A stretch of DNA of 64,000 nt from Hymenobacter guriensis (GCF_015773195.1 NZ_JADWYK010000006.1:124001-188000), one strand, 5' to 3'. Shown: positions 1-9,579, counted from the first letter of the stretch. Program-made: numbers and translations. The notes: generated from the sequence alone by a model not told the origin.

Positions 1-3000
1 GTTGGTCAGCTTCAACAAGTTGGAGCCAATAGTCAGGTTGCCGCTCGTGAGCGTGAGTACGCCATCTATCTGCTGGGCAGCCAGGGTGGTTGCGCCGGCG
101 CTGTTGGTCAGCTGCAGGTTACCAAAAATACCCGTGCCGTCACCGCCAATGGTTTGAGTTGTGGTAGGGTTCATGAGCGCTACTTTCCCAGCCCCGCTGT
201 GCTTGGCGGAGTTTACCACGTTACCGACAACGGAAATGGTATTTCCTCCATCGGCCAGTTCGCCTTTAGTCAGTGTCAGCTGGCCATTTACACGCAGCGC
301 GGAATTGGCAGCCAACGTCACCTTTCCACCCGACAGGGTATTGTTCACCACCAGATTAGCGAAATTGGTAACGTTAGTTCCAACACCTGCTACTATTTGG
401 TTAGCGCCTGAGCCGTTCAGTGTGGTCGTTTGCGAGGCACTTTGCGCCCGGTAGCCTCCAGTCGTCAGATCTGTGGTGGTAGCCGTGTTGTTGTTCGTGA
501 AGTTGCCGGCAACGGATACATCCAGGCTGTTGGCATCGAACACGGAGGTAGCGTTACCAATCGTGAGGTTGCCTTTCAGCGTGAGCGGATTCTGCAGGAG
601 CTGAGCGGTATTGGTGCCGTTTTCAACCTTCAGACTGTACAGCGGCACAGTAGTATCCAGCTTAATGAGTGTTGATGTACTGGTGCCATTCGTACCCAAA
701 ATCACTTCGCCCCCGGTTACGGTGCTGGTAGCCGGATGCAGGTACACTTCCGCCGTGGCACTGGTAGTACCCAGGTTTTTCTGAACGTTAAGCGTGCCGC
801 CCGTCATAGTGAAACTACCCGAGTTGAGCACCTCAAACATAGAGCGAGTGGTATTGAAGGTGGTTCCTCTCACAACTACTTCGCCCCCACTTTGTGAGTA
901 TATCAGGGAGCCTTGGGTTGTCGTCGTTGGGCGGCGAATCTGACCGGCTACATTTAGAGTACCATCCTGCACAACAATTTCCGGCTGGGTAGCGCCTGAG
1001 TATTCTATGCTCTGGCCTACATTGATGGTACCTTGCAGCGCACTCAGGCGGCCATCCAGTTGGGTGGTAGCCCCCGTGGCCAAGTTGATAATCGCACCAG
1101 CGCCGTTGACAGCCAGACCAGCCGTGCTGCCAATCGTGTATGCGTTGGTATTTACTTTAATTGTGGCGTCTGGTTTGGCGAAGCTGAAGGTACCATTGGT
1201 GAGTACCAGCCAGTTGTCAGAACCATCCGGTACCGTCAGGGTACCGGCTACGTCCAGGGTGAGCGTAGGTGTGCGGGAAGTGCCTTTATCTACTGTTACT
1301 GCGTTCAGCGTGGTGGCAGCCCCAGCGTTGGTACCTGTTACTTTCTGGTTGGTAGCGCCGGTAAAGGTTACATTCACTTTGCCGGTTACGCCGGCAGGAG
1401 CCAGCGCAAACGTACCGTTATTGATAACGCTGCCCCCAATTTTCAGGCTGTGCATTACCGTACCGGCCGAAAAGCCGAATGTAGCAGCAGTGCTTACTTT
1501 CACGCTGTCGTCAACTGTTACGTTCCGCACCACCGCTGTGGTGTTGTAGAGTAGGCTACCGAGCTTTACATCAATATTCCCGTCTATCACCAGGTCCCCG
1601 GCGGCAGCCCCGCTCATGCGTGCTGTTCCGGTGAAGCCAGCTCGGGTGCCCGCCGACAAGTGGTTGTAAATCCGCAGGCTCTGCCCGGGCAACGTGATAA
1701 GGCGCCCAGAGCCTGGATTCAGTACCAAGTTATAATAGGAAGTAACCGAATTCATAGGTAGGGTGAAATCTGTACCAGTTGAGTAATACTCAACCGTACC
1801 ACCCTGAGCACCTAGGAAATTGGCAAAGTCGCCGCCGGGGAAAGGTGCTGTAGCGGCAGTAGTGGAAATCCGCAAGGTGCCGGAGCCCTGTACTACTTCC
1901 TCAGGCAAGGAACCGAAGTTGTGCCCGGTAGTAGTCCCCAGATCCAGTACGGCGCCCTTGTCAATCTGCAGGCTACCCGAGGTAGCACCATTAGCCGTAA
2001 CCGTTACCACATGGTTGTTGCCAATGAAGACAGGGTTGCCGGAGCCGGGAATTTCAGTAGCTGCGGTACCGGTGTGGCTCTCGCGCGACCAGGTGCCGGG
2101 CGTGTGCCAGTTGCCAGTAGTGAGGCTATAGAACTTTTTGATTTCGCCGAAAGCCGCCGGGTAGCCCGCTGTATACTCGCCGTTGATATTAACGGCGTTA
2201 AACTTAATATCAATGGTTGTGGCGTTTTCCACCACATCATCCTTGGAAACCGCCGGTGCAGTTGCAGGGGGAGTATTCCAGGTTACCGTTGCAGGGTTAT
2301 AATACGAGGGCACATAGTCGGTTACAATATTCCCGGGGTAGATCAGCGCATTCGGAGCCGAATACGTATGCATTACCTTGTTCAGAACCAGCCCGGAAAA
2401 ATCGTGCTCCGTTACCTTCCAGTAGTATTGCAACGCTGCATTTTTGTTTGTGGCAAATGGGTTGACGGCATTTACCGGCGCTACGTTAATCTTACCATAC
2501 TTGGTAGGAGCTACTGTGAGAGCAATCTTGGCGGGCGTGTAGTAGTACGTTGTCCCAACTTTGGTACCTACCGGGAACACGAAAGCCGTTAGCAAGCCAT
2601 AGGTTTTGCGGATACCCCCATCAGACTGGTTGCCCGCAGTCAGAATCATGCGAGTGTTGGAGAAAGCGCCGGGGCCGCTCGAAATGGCATCCTGGCTTAC
2701 CGAGGTGATGTACAGGCGGTGTGTATTAATGTCGAAGAGCTTTGCCCGAAACAGGGTCAGCTTACCGCTGATGGTCTGGTCAGCGGCCGTCTGCACCGAT
2801 ATGGCACCGGCAGAACCCCAAGAGTTGTCGATAATCAGGTTGCCAAAAATACCTGTACCGTCGCCCGACAGGGTCTGCAGCGTGCTGCCGCCTAGTGTGA
2901 TGCTACCGGTAGTGGTACCGCTGCTGGTATGCGTAGCCGAGTTTACCACATTGCCCAACACCGTCAGCACTTTGCCGGCATCGTTGAACACCCCGTTCTC

Positions 3001-4893
3001 CAGCGTGAGCGTATTGCGCACCCGCATAGAAGCGGTAGCGGAACCAGCCAACGAAAGCGTGCCGTTGGTTTTATCCATCAGCATCTGGTACAGCCCCCGG
3101 TTATCGGGGGTGCCATTGACACCAATAGTTCCATCAATCTGCAGCGTCTGGTCTTTGCTGCCAGTGAAGCTGGTGAGGTTGGTTCCGGGCAAATAGATAG
3201 CCCCCGTATTGATGGTGAAGGTGCCTTGTACGGTTACATTTTGTGGCTGCGAACCCGCATCAGCCTTCAACGTGGCATCATTACTTCCTATCAGGGTCAG
3301 GTTATTGAGCACAACCAGTGGCTGCGTTGTTAACGCAGCCACTGTAGTCGTAGCGGCTGCCACTGGCTCGGAGATATTTAAATCCCAGAATGGCGCGGTA
3401 GATATAATATTGATTGAACCAGGGAAAGCATCGGCGGCCGGCGGCAGAACAACGTTGAACGTCCCCCCCGTCACAGAGTAATTACCTGCTGCGGTTGCAA
3501 TATCTATCCCACCGTTATCTTCTGTATTAAGAACATTGATGATACCACCACTCATTTGAAACGTTTGGGTGGAGAAGGGAATAGAAAAACGCGCATAAGC
3601 CTTTTGCTTGTCTAACTGCACGCCACTGCCCTTTACACTAAAGGTACCACCCGACATTAAAAAGCTACCAACCGGAGTACCTTCTTTGCGGGGACTGAAT
3701 TTCTCCGCCTTTACTTCGCCACCTTCAATAATATAGCTGCCAACATCCCCGATTACGGCGCCATCGTTCCTTTCACTGGTAAACTTACCAGAAGAAATAC
3801 GGAACAGGCCCCGGCAGATCATACCACCGGAAATACCCTTATTTCCTCCTCCTGCAGCGCCTGGCAGCGTAACATCTGCCCCATTGATCCAGAGACCGGC
3901 AGTAGCAGGTATTTCATACCCTGCCTGGCCATTGGTATTATCCCGCAACCGCGGCAACGTAATATTGCTACCGAGTTTCAGAGTGCCGTTAAGCAAATTT
4001 ACGATGTACCCATTATAGTCGTAGTCGAGAACGAAGTTGCCGGGCGAGCTGGCCGTTACCGATAGAATATATTGCTGATTCGTGCCTTTATTCAGGGTAA
4101 GGTTCCGGAATGTAGTAGCACCATTAGCCGCCAGTGTAGCGTTGCTTGCACCCGTAAACTCAATAGCATTCGTGCTGGTAATGGTGCCGTTGTTGGTAAT
4201 GCTGGCACTGCTGGTAATAGCGGCACTTGAGGTTAGCGTAGTACCTGCTCCCAAGGTGGTATTGCCCTGCAGCGTCAGCTCGTTGCTACGGGCGGCAAAT
4301 GTTAGGGTAGCTGAGTTGGTGCGGCTGGTCGTGAGCGTACCCGTAATCGTGAGCGGGGTATTGTTCGGCAAAGACACCTCCGAAGTGCCGGAGCTGTTCG
4401 TCAGCAACAGGTTTTTGTAGCTGCCAATGGCTGGCAGCGTAGCATTTGCGCCAAGGTCGTAGTATTCTACCGTGAGCGAACCGGCGCTGGCGAAAGTGTT
4501 AGCCGCACTTTTGGGAAAGTTTACACTTTTCAGTCGTAGCAGACCGGTTCCGCTCAGTGTAAGCGCCGGGTTACTGGCAGAAAAACTAAACGTAGCCTGA
4601 TCTAGCACGCCCCCACTCTGGATGGTTATGCTATGCCCTGTAGTCCCGACGCTGGCCGTTAGATTGACGGTGTAGCCATTCAGAATAACCAGTACGTCAC
4701 TGGAAAGCGGTGCCGCGGCTGGCGAACCAACAATGGTCTGCCCGGTGGGGTCAGTGGTCCACGTCTTAGTGGTGCCGGAGTTATTCCATGGTCCACTGGT
4801 GCCACCCCCAACAAAGGTGTAGTAGGTAGTAGCTGCCCAGGATGCCGTACTGCTCAGGAGCAGCAGGAGTAGTAGAGTAAGCAGTTTTTTCAT
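1..4893 (-). CDS. Giant secreted beta-repeat surface protein (N-terminal 1631 residues, C-terminus outside window)
   Basis: An uninterrupted minus-strand reading frame starts at an ATG (complement of 4891-4893) and is still open at base 1, so the C-terminus is missing. Residues 1 to about 21 form a signal peptide: MKK, a leucine run, then SSTASWA. The rest is rich in Thr, Ser, Gly, Asn and Val, with endless short turns such as NGT, LTL.GN and TNNGT, as in beta-helix or filamentous adhesins. A motif with aromatic, glycine and tryptophan residues (TYYTFVGGG...GPWNN) follows the signal peptide. A related one (KKFYSLTTGNWHTPGTWSRE) recurs near residue 930 and may start a second domain. Proteins of this type in Hymenobacter usually end in a T9SS type A sorting domain, which cannot be checked here. 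Transcription is divergent from nuoK. Function unknown; adhesion or matrix structure is an inference. Confidence 0.85.
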   Translation of the reverse strand, partial: MKKLLTLLLLLLLSSTASWAATTYYTFVGGGTSGPWNNSGTTKTWTTDPTGQTIVGSPAAAPLSSDVLVILNGYTVNLTASVGTTGHSITIQSGGVLDQATFSFSASNPALTLSGTGLLRLKSVNFPKSAANTFASAGSLTVEYYDLGANATLPAIGSYKNLLLTNSSGTSEVSLPNNTPLTITGTLTTSRTNSATLTFAARSNELTLQGNTTLGAGTTLTSSAAITSSASITNNGTITSTNAIEFTGASNATLAANGATTFRNLTLNKGTNQQYILSVTASSPGNFVLDYDYNGYIVNLLNGTLKLGSNITLPRLRDNTNGQAGYEIPATAGLWINGADVTLPGAAGGGNKGISGGMICRGLFRISSGKFTSERNDGAVIGDVGSYIIEGGEVKAEKFSPRKEGTPVGSFLMSGGTFSVKGSGVQLDKQKAYARFSIPFSTQTFQMSGGIINVLNTEDNGGIDIATAAGNYSVTGGTFNVVLPPAADAFPGSINIISTAPFWDLNISEPVAAATTTVAALTTQPLVVLNNLTLIGSNDATLKADAGSQPQNVTVQGTFTINTGAIYLPGTNLTSFTGSKDQTLQIDGTIGVNGTPDNRGLYQMLMDKTNGTLSLAGSATASMRVRNTLTLENGVFNDAGKVLTVLGNVVNSATHTSSGTTTGSITLGGSTLQTLSGDGTGIFGNLIIDNSWGSAGAISVQTAADQTISGKLTLFRAKLFDINTHRLYITSVSQDAISSGPGAFSNTRMILTAGNQSDGGIRKTYGLLTAFVFPVGTKVGTTYYYTPAKIALTVAPTKYGKINVAPVNAVNPFATNKNAALQYYWKVTEHDFSGLVLNKVMHTYSAPNALIYPGNIVTDYVPSYYNPATVTWNTPPATAPAVSKDDVVENATTIDIKFNAVNINGEYTAGYPAAFGEIKKFYSLTTGNWHTPGTWSRESHTGTAATEIPGSGNPVFIGNNHVVTVTANGATSGSLQIDKGAVLDLGTTTGHNFGSLPEEVVQGSGTLRISTTAATAPFPGGDFANFLGAQGGTVEYYSTGTDFTLPMNSVTSYYNLVLNPGSGRLITLPGQSLRIYNHLSAGTRAGFTGTARMSGAAAGDLVIDGNIDVKLGSLLYNTTAVVRNVTVDDSVKVSTAATFGFSAGTVMHSLKIGGSVINNGTFALAPAGVTGKVNVTFTGATNQKVTGTNAGAATTLNAVTVDKGTSRTPTLTLDVAGTLTVPDGSDNWLVLTNGTFSFAKPDATIKVNTNAYTIGSTAGLAVNGAGAIINLATGATTQLDGRLSALQGTINVGQSIEYSGATQPEIVVQDGTLNVAGQIRRPTTTTQGSLIYSQSGGEVVVRGTTFNTTRSMFEVLNSGSFTMTGGTLNVQKNLGTTSATAEVYLHPATSTVTGGEVILGTNGTSTSTLIKLDTTVPLYSLKVENGTNTAQLLQNPLTLKGNLTIGNATSVFDANSLDVSVAGNFTNNNTATTTDLTTGGYRAQSASQTTTLNGSGANQIVAGVGTNVTNFANLVVNNTLSGGKVTLAANSALRVNGQLTLTKGELADGGNTISVVGNVVNSAKHSGAGKVALMNPTTTQTIGGDGTGIFGNLQLTNSAGATTLAAQQIDGVLTLTSGNLTIGSNLLKLTN

Positions 4894-5274
4894 AGGGTGG
4901 TTATGAAAGTGCAAAATGAAAAAGTACAACTACGTCTGATTTACAACACGTTGGCGCACAATTGTCAATGTAAAAGTGCAGGTTTTAGCCAGGAGAATAA
5001 GCAAGCGCTCTGAAGTTCTTCAAATCACTATACCTCATCTTGGAAAATTCAATAAACCTTCATTTACTACCCAACGTAGCGTGCACCAATTGGGCTTCGC
5101 TAACTACCAGGTTGATGACATAGTTCATATTGCCTTCACTAAATATATACCTACTGGCTTTTACTCTACCCAGGGAAATGAGTATCGGCCTTGCGGCCCA
5201 TCAGCTATTGCCATCTTGCCAGCTGCGCTAGGCTGGTCTGTTATTTTAAGGGTAGTGTTTTCCGATTTTCGGGC
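4894..5274. other. Divergent intergenic region between surface protein and nuoK
   Basis: About 450 bases separate the two divergent start codons and are clearly more AT-rich than the flanking genes. On the minus strand TACTTTTT (about 4919-4926), with a TTG roughly 18 bases upstream, resembles the TTG-N19-TAnnTTTG promoter form and could drive the surface protein; this is weak. A 104-codon frame on the plus strand at 4976-5290 has no recognisable product and atypical composition, and I do not call it a gene. Confidence 0.4.
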
Positions 5275-5282
5275 TACTTTTG
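5253..5282 (+). promoter_or_regulatory. Candidate promoter of nuoKLMN
   Basis: TACTTTTG at 5275-5282 matches the Bacteroidota -7 element TAnnTTTG exactly. A T-rich TGTTTT lies about 17 bases upstream near the -33 position. This would give a transcript start near 5289 and a leader of about 55 bases. Seen by eye only. Confidence 0.45.
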
Positions 5283-5292
5283 CCAGCTAATT

Positions 5293-5319
5293 GCCCTGTC
5301 GTATTTGCTCTGACAGGGC
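5293..5319 (+). promoter_or_regulatory. Leader hairpin upstream of nuoK
   Basis: Perfect 8-bp inverted repeat GCCCTGTC / GACAGGGC with an 11-base loop, between the candidate promoter and the nuoK start. It is not followed by a T-run, so it is more likely a leader structure than a terminator. Role unknown. Confidence 0.4.
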
Positions 5320-5344
5320 ATTACTTCGCCGTCAGCCCTACCGC

Positions 5345-5677
5345 ATGGACCAGAACATACCGCAGGTTATCCAAACGGTTCCTCTTCAGTACTACGTTTT
5401 CTTCGCCGCTGCCCTGTTTTCCATCGGGGTGCTGGGCGTACTCACGCGGCGCAACGCCATCATCATCTTTATGTGCGTGGAGCTGATGCTCAACGCCGTG
5501 AACGTGCTGCTGACGGCCTTTTCGGCCTACCGCGCCGACCCCAACGGGCAGGTCTTCGTGTTCTTCATCATGGCCGTGGCCGCCGCCGAAGTAGCCGTGG
5601 GCCTAGCCATCATCGTGATGATCTACCGCAACGTTCAGCACACCGCCGTAAATCTGTTGAATCGACTCAAATTCTAG
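5345..5677 (+). CDS. nuoK: NADH-quinone oxidoreductase subunit K
   Basis: Small membrane subunit of respiratory complex I, part of the proton-pumping arm. The 110-residue product has three hydrophobic helices. It carries the family core [20 protein letters not shown], with the conserved membrane glutamate in VELML, and a second one in [11 protein letters not shown] chose the ATG at 5345 ([10 protein letters not shown]), which gives the usual NuoK length; the frame stays open further upstream to 5291 but that extension is not NuoK-like. It is first of a co-directional run nuoK-nuoL-small ORF-nuoM-nuoN. Normally nuoJ precedes it; here the neighbour is an unrelated gene on the other strand. Confidence 0.95.
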   Translation: MDQNIPQVIQTVPLQYYVFFAAALFSIGVLGVLTRRNAIIIFMCVELMLNAVNVLLTAFSAYRADPNGQVFVFFIMAVAAAEVAVGLAIIVMIYRNVQHTAVNLLNRLKF

Positions 5678-5680
5678 GCG

Positions 5681-5759
5681 AGGGACTTAGGGACCTGGGG
5701 GCTTGGGGACTTGGCATTGACCAGTCCAAGTCCCCAAGCCCCTAAGCCCCCAAGTCCCT
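5681..5759. repeat. Long palindrome of AAGTCCC-like words before nuoL
   Basis: Left arm 5681-5714 and right arm 5726-5759 are complementary at about 30 of 34 positions, with an 11-base loop. Each arm is a degenerate tandem run of GGGACTTGG / CCAAGTCCC words. The right arm ends 5 bases before the nuoL start codon, so a folded transcript would bury the ribosome-binding region. A one-armed run of the same words lies before tadA at 27694-27727. Confidence 0.85.
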
Positions 5760-5764
5760 GACTT

Positions 5765-7720
5765 ATGCAAGAAACTGTACTACCTGCTGCCGGCGCACCG
5801 TACCCCACGATACTGTACGTGCTTATTCCGCTGCTGCCGTTCCTGGGCTTTCTCATCAACGGGCTGCTCAACCGCCGGCTCTCGGGCACGATGGCCGGGG
5901 CCATCAGCAGTTTGGCCGTGCTGGGCTCGTTCGCCATTTCGGTGTTTCTGTTCCTGAACTTCCAGTACCAGTACACCGTCACGCTGTTCGACTGGATTTC
6001 GGTTGGCTCCCTGCAGATTCCCTTCTCCTACCAGATCGACCAGCTCAGTTTGATTATGCTGCTGCTCGTGACGGGCGTGGGCTTCCTGATTCACGTCTAC
6101 AGCATCGGCTACATGCACCACGACGAGAACGTAGGCAAGTTCTTCAGCTTCCTGAATTTGTTCGTGTTCAGCATGCTGGTGCTGGTGCTGGGCGCCAACT
6201 TCGTGATTCTGTTCATCGGCTGGGAAGGCGTGGGGCTGTGCTCCTACCTGCTCATCGGCTTCTGGAACAAGAACACCAGCTACAACAACGCCGCCAAGAA
6301 AGCCTTCATCATCAACCGCGTCGGCGACCTGGGCTTCCTGCTCGGCATCTTCCTGATTTACCTCACCTTCGGCTCGGTGCAGTTTGGGGAGGTTTTCCAG
6401 AAAGCGGCCCTGAATCAGTTCGGGCCTTATACCGTGAGCATCGTCACGGTTATTACGCTGCTACTGTTTGTGGGCGCTACCGGTAAATCGGCGCAGCTGC
6501 CGCTCTACACCTGGCTGCCCGACGCTATGGCCGGCCCCACCCCGGTTTCGGCCCTGATTCACGCCGCCACCATGGTAACGGCCGGTATCTACATGATTCT
6601 GCGCGCCAACGTGCTCTTCACGCTGGCTCCCGATACGCTTGAAGTTATTGCCATCATCGGCGCGGCTACAGCGCTGTTTGCGGCCACCATCGGCCTGGCT
6701 CAGAACGACATCAAGAAGGTGCTGGCCTACTCCACCGTTTCGCAGCTGGGCTACATGTTTCTAGCTTTGGGCGTGATGGGGTACAGCACCTCCCTGTTCC
6801 ACGTCCTTACGCACGCCTTCTTCAAGGCGCTGATGTTTTTGGGCGCGGGCTCCGTGATTCACGCCATGAGCAACGAGCAGGACATGCGCCGCATGGGCGG
6901 CCTGCGCAAAGCCCTGCCCATTACGTTCATCACCTTCTTCATAGGCTGCCTGGCCATTGCCGGTATCCCGCCCTTCTCGGGCTTCTTCTCCAAAGACGAA
7001 ATCCTGCTGCACGCCTTCGAGCACAGCAAGGTGCTGTACGCGGTAGGCTTGTTCACCGCCTTCCTGACGGCCTTCTACATGTTCCGCCTGCTGTTCCTCA
7101 CCTTCTTCGGCGAGTTCCGGGGCACCGAGGAGCAGAAGCACCACCTGCACGAGTCGCCGGCCTCCATGACGCTGCCGCTCATCGTGCTGGCCGTTCTGGC
7201 GGCCGTGGGCGGCTTTATGAACGCGCCCTTCTTCCTGGGCGAAGACAAGGCCTATCTCGCCAACTTCCTCGCGCCGCTGTTCACCTACTCGCAGAAGATC
7301 AACCCGGCTGCTTTCGCAGTACACGCCGACCACGCTACGGAGCTCATGCTCATCGGCCTCTCAGTGGGTGCGGGCGTGCTGGGCATTATCCTGGCCTACG
7401 TGCAGTACGTGAGCCGTGGGGTGCGCCCGGTGGAGGACGGCCAGCAGCGCGGCTTCCTCGAAAACCTGATCTACCACAAGTACTACATCGACGAGCTGTA
7501 CAACGCCCTGATCGTGCGCCCCATCATGTGGCTTTCGCGCGGCCTGTTCCGCTACGTGGAAAACGGTATCATCGACCCCATCGTGAACGGCTTCGGCCGC
7601 CTGACCATGGGCGGGGGCCAGCTCCTGCGCTACGTGCAAACCGGCTCCGTGGAAACCTACCTCATCCTGATGGTGGTGGGCATCGTGCTGGTGCTGGCAT
7701 TGAACTTCGGGAAGTTTTAA
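5765..7720 (+). CDS. nuoL: NADH-quinone oxidoreductase subunit L
   Basis: Large antiporter-like subunit of complex I (651 residues, usual for the family). Starts at the ATG 5765 (MQETVLPAAG). The core has WEGVGLCSYLLIGFW with the essential glutamate, then TGKSAQLPLYTWLPDAMAGP with the conserved lysine, HAATMVTAG, and a discontinuous helix region around KKVLAYSTVSQLGYM. The C-terminus carries the lateral helix and final membrane anchor (LRYVQTGSVETYLILMVVGI). It acts in the inner membrane with NuoM and NuoN. It follows nuoK by 87 bases, nearly all palindrome. Confidence 0.97.
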   Translation: MQETVLPAAGAPYPTILYVLIPLLPFLGFLINGLLNRRLSGTMAGAISSLAVLGSFAISVFLFLNFQYQYTVTLFDWISVGSLQIPFSYQIDQLSLIMLLLVTGVGFLIHVYSIGYMHHDENVGKFFSFLNLFVFSMLVLVLGANFVILFIGWEGVGLCSYLLIGFWNKNTSYNNAAKKAFIINRVGDLGFLLGIFLIYLTFGSVQFGEVFQKAALNQFGPYTVSIVTVITLLLFVGATGKSAQLPLYTWLPDAMAGPTPVSALIHAATMVTAGIYMILRANVLFTLAPDTLEVIAIIGAATALFAATIGLAQNDIKKVLAYSTVSQLGYMFLALGVMGYSTSLFHVLTHAFFKALMFLGAGSVIHAMSNEQDMRRMGGLRKALPITFITFFIGCLAIAGIPPFSGFFSKDEILLHAFEHSKVLYAVGLFTAFLTAFYMFRLLFLTFFGEFRGTEEQKHHLHESPASMTLPLIVLAVLAAVGGFMNAPFFLGEDKAYLANFLAPLFTYSQKINPAAFAVHADHATELMLIGLSVGAGVLGIILAYVQYVSRGVRPVEDGQQRGFLENLIYHKYYIDELYNALIVRPIMWLSRGLFRYVENGIIDPIVNGFGRLTMGGGQLLRYVQTGSVETYLILMVVGIVLVLALNFGKF

Positions 7721-7735
7721 CCTATCGAGTTTTCC

Positions 7736-8008
7736 GTGAAGCAGATTTTAGGTGAAATAATAGCATACCCAGTGAAATACCTCCATAACCTTGGAGTGAC
7801 CGGTATTCCCTTATTCATCTTAGCAGTACTAATAGTTATTGCGGAAATCTATTGCTACATCACGCCTTACATCATAGCATCTAAGTGCTCTAGCCGTTTT
7901 TTACCACATGTATTTATTATCAATGTCTTTTTTGGCTGGACTCTAATAGGATGGATTTTAGCTCTGTATTTAGCTTTAAAAAGATATCAAGCCCCAAACG
8001 TCAGCTAG
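7736..8008 (+). CDS. Superinfection-immunity-like small membrane protein
   Basis: A 90-residue protein with two hydrophobic stretches (about residues 24-48 and 60-82). The second contains NVFFGWTLIGWILALYLAL, which fits the superinfection immunity protein family (T4 Imm-like, Pfam Imm_superinfect; recognised by motif, not searched). I use the GTG at 7736, 15 bases after nuoL, because no in-frame ATG lies near the N-terminus. The gene and the 60 bases after it are conspicuously AT-rich compared with nuoL and nuoM, which points to insertion into the complex I operon. In phages this family blocks DNA entry of related phages; many chromosomal members have unknown roles. It could also be a generic small membrane protein. 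Confidence 0.7.
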   Translation: MKQILGEIIAYPVKYLHNLGVTGIPLFILAVLIVIAEIYCYITPYIIASKCSSRFLPHVFIINVFFGWTLIGWILALYLALKRYQAPNVS

Positions 8009-8070
8009 ATTTTCCCTTTGCAAGTTTCCTTTGGAAAATTTGAGCGCAACTTGAACAACCTGATTAGCTA

Positions 8071-9540
8071 ATGCTCACCGTCCTTCTTCTACTCTGGCCC
8101 GTGGCGGCCGCCCTGCTGCTGCACTTCTTCAAAGGCCGTGCGGCCCGGGTTCCGGCGCTGGGCGCAGCCCTGGTTGAACTTGCGCTGGCCGCTTATGCTG
8201 CCTTCACCTTCAACACCAACAACGCTGGTCAGTTCGCCTACGACCTGAACTGGATTCCCTCGGCCGGCATCCGCTTCGCGGTGGGCATGGACGGGCTGAG
8301 CTTGTTGCTGGTACTCTTGACGGCCGTGCTGGTACCCATCATTCTGCTGAGCGCCTTCCGCCGCAACTTCGAAAATGAGTCGGTGTTCTACGCGCTGGTG
8401 CTGTTCATGCAAACCGGCCTGATTGGCGTATTTACCGCTCAGGATGCTTTCCTGTTTTACTTCATGTGGGAAGTGGCCCTGATTCCGATTTACTTCCTGG
8501 CCGGCGTGTGGGGCGGCGTAACCCGGGCCCGCGTCACGTTCAAGTTCTTTTTGTACACCATCATCGGCTCGCTGTTCATGCTGGCCGGTTTCGTGTACCT
8601 CTACTTCCAGACTGGTCCCTCAGCCGATGGTCTCTCGGCGCACAACTCAGCCCTGACCTCGTTCTACAACCTGAACCTGCCGGTTGACACCCAGTTGTGG
8701 GTGTTCTGGCTGATTTTCGCGGCCTTTGCCGTGAAGATGCCCATCTTCCCCTTCCACACCTGGCAGCCCGATACCTACACCGAAGCCCCCGCTCCGGCCA
8801 CCATGTTGCTCTCGGGCATCATGCTGAAAATGGGCATCTACGGCTGTATGCGCTGGCTGATTCCGGTAGTACCGCTGGGGACCGACTACTGGCAAAACCT
8901 AGTGTTGATCCTGGCTATTATCGGCATCATCTACGGGGCCATCATTGCCATCCGGCAGCAGGATGTGAAGCGGCTCATTGCTTACTCTTCCCTTTCCCAC
9001 GTGGGGCTGATGATTGCCGGCGTGTTTTCCCTTACCCAGATGGGGATGCAGGGCGCCGCCATTCAGATGCTGGCCCACGGCGTGAACGTGGTGGGCATGT
9101 TCTTCATTGCCGACGCCATTGAGCGCCGCACTGGCACCCGCAACATCGCCGACCTGGGCGGCCTCACCCGCAAAGCGCCCGTGCTCACGGTGTGCTTTCT
9201 GGTGCTGCTGCTGGGCACGGTGGCCCTACCGCTCACCAACGGCTTCGTGGGTGAGTTCCTGCTGCTGGCCGGCGTATACCAGTTCAACGCCTGGATGGGC
9301 GCTGTTGCCGGCGTCACCATTATTCTGGGTGCGGTATACTTGCTGCGCATGTTCCAGCGCGTGATGCTCGGCCCCGATTCCTCGTTCACCGAAAGCTTCA
9401 CCGACCTCACCGGCGCCGAGCTGGCTTTGCTGGTACCGCTCATCGTGCTGGTGTTCTGGATTGGCTTGTTCCCGAACACGTTCCTGCACCTGTCGGAAGG
9501 CAGCGTGCTCGGCATCCTGAACGAAGTAGTAAACCGCTAA
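8071..9540 (+). CDS. nuoM: NADH-quinone oxidoreductase subunit M
   Basis: Antiporter-like proton-pumping subunit of complex I, 489 residues as usual. Start ATG 8071 (MLTVLLLLWP). Recognisable core: FYFMWEVALIPIYFLAGVWG with the conserved glutamate, AFAVKMPIFPFHTWQPDTYT with the conserved lysine, APATMLLSGIMLKMGIYG, and the QQDVKRLIAYSSLSHVGLM helix region. About 14 hydrophobic segments. It lies between the small inserted ORF and nuoN. Confidence 0.97.
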   Translation: MLTVLLLLWPVAAALLLHFFKGRAARVPALGAALVELALAAYAAFTFNTNNAGQFAYDLNWIPSAGIRFAVGMDGLSLLLVLLTAVLVPIILLSAFRRNFENESVFYALVLFMQTGLIGVFTAQDAFLFYFMWEVALIPIYFLAGVWGGVTRARVTFKFFLYTIIGSLFMLAGFVYLYFQTGPSADGLSAHNSALTSFYNLNLPVDTQLWVFWLIFAAFAVKMPIFPFHTWQPDTYTEAPAPATMLLSGIMLKMGIYGCMRWLIPVVPLGTDYWQNLVLILAIIGIIYGAIIAIRQQDVKRLIAYSSLSHVGLMIAGVFSLTQMGMQGAAIQMLAHGVNVVGMFFIADAIERRTGTRNIADLGGLTRKAPVLTVCFLVLLLGTVALPLTNGFVGEFLLLAGVYQFNAWMGAVAGVTIILGAVYLLRMFQRVMLGPDSSFTESFTDLTGAELALLVPLIVLVFWIGLFPNTFLHLSEGSVLGILNEVVNR

Positions 9541-9579
9541 GCGTAGCGCCTTGCTGCTTCGCTCTACATCGAGACGAAT

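Noticed and set aside
1007..1554. Plus-strand frames within the first 4.9 kb
   Set aside because: Shadows of the open minus-strand surface protein, which has signal peptide and consistent composition.
4976..5290. Possible 104-codon gene before nuoK
   Set aside because: No family resemblance, no good start context, and it covers the candidate nuo promoter.
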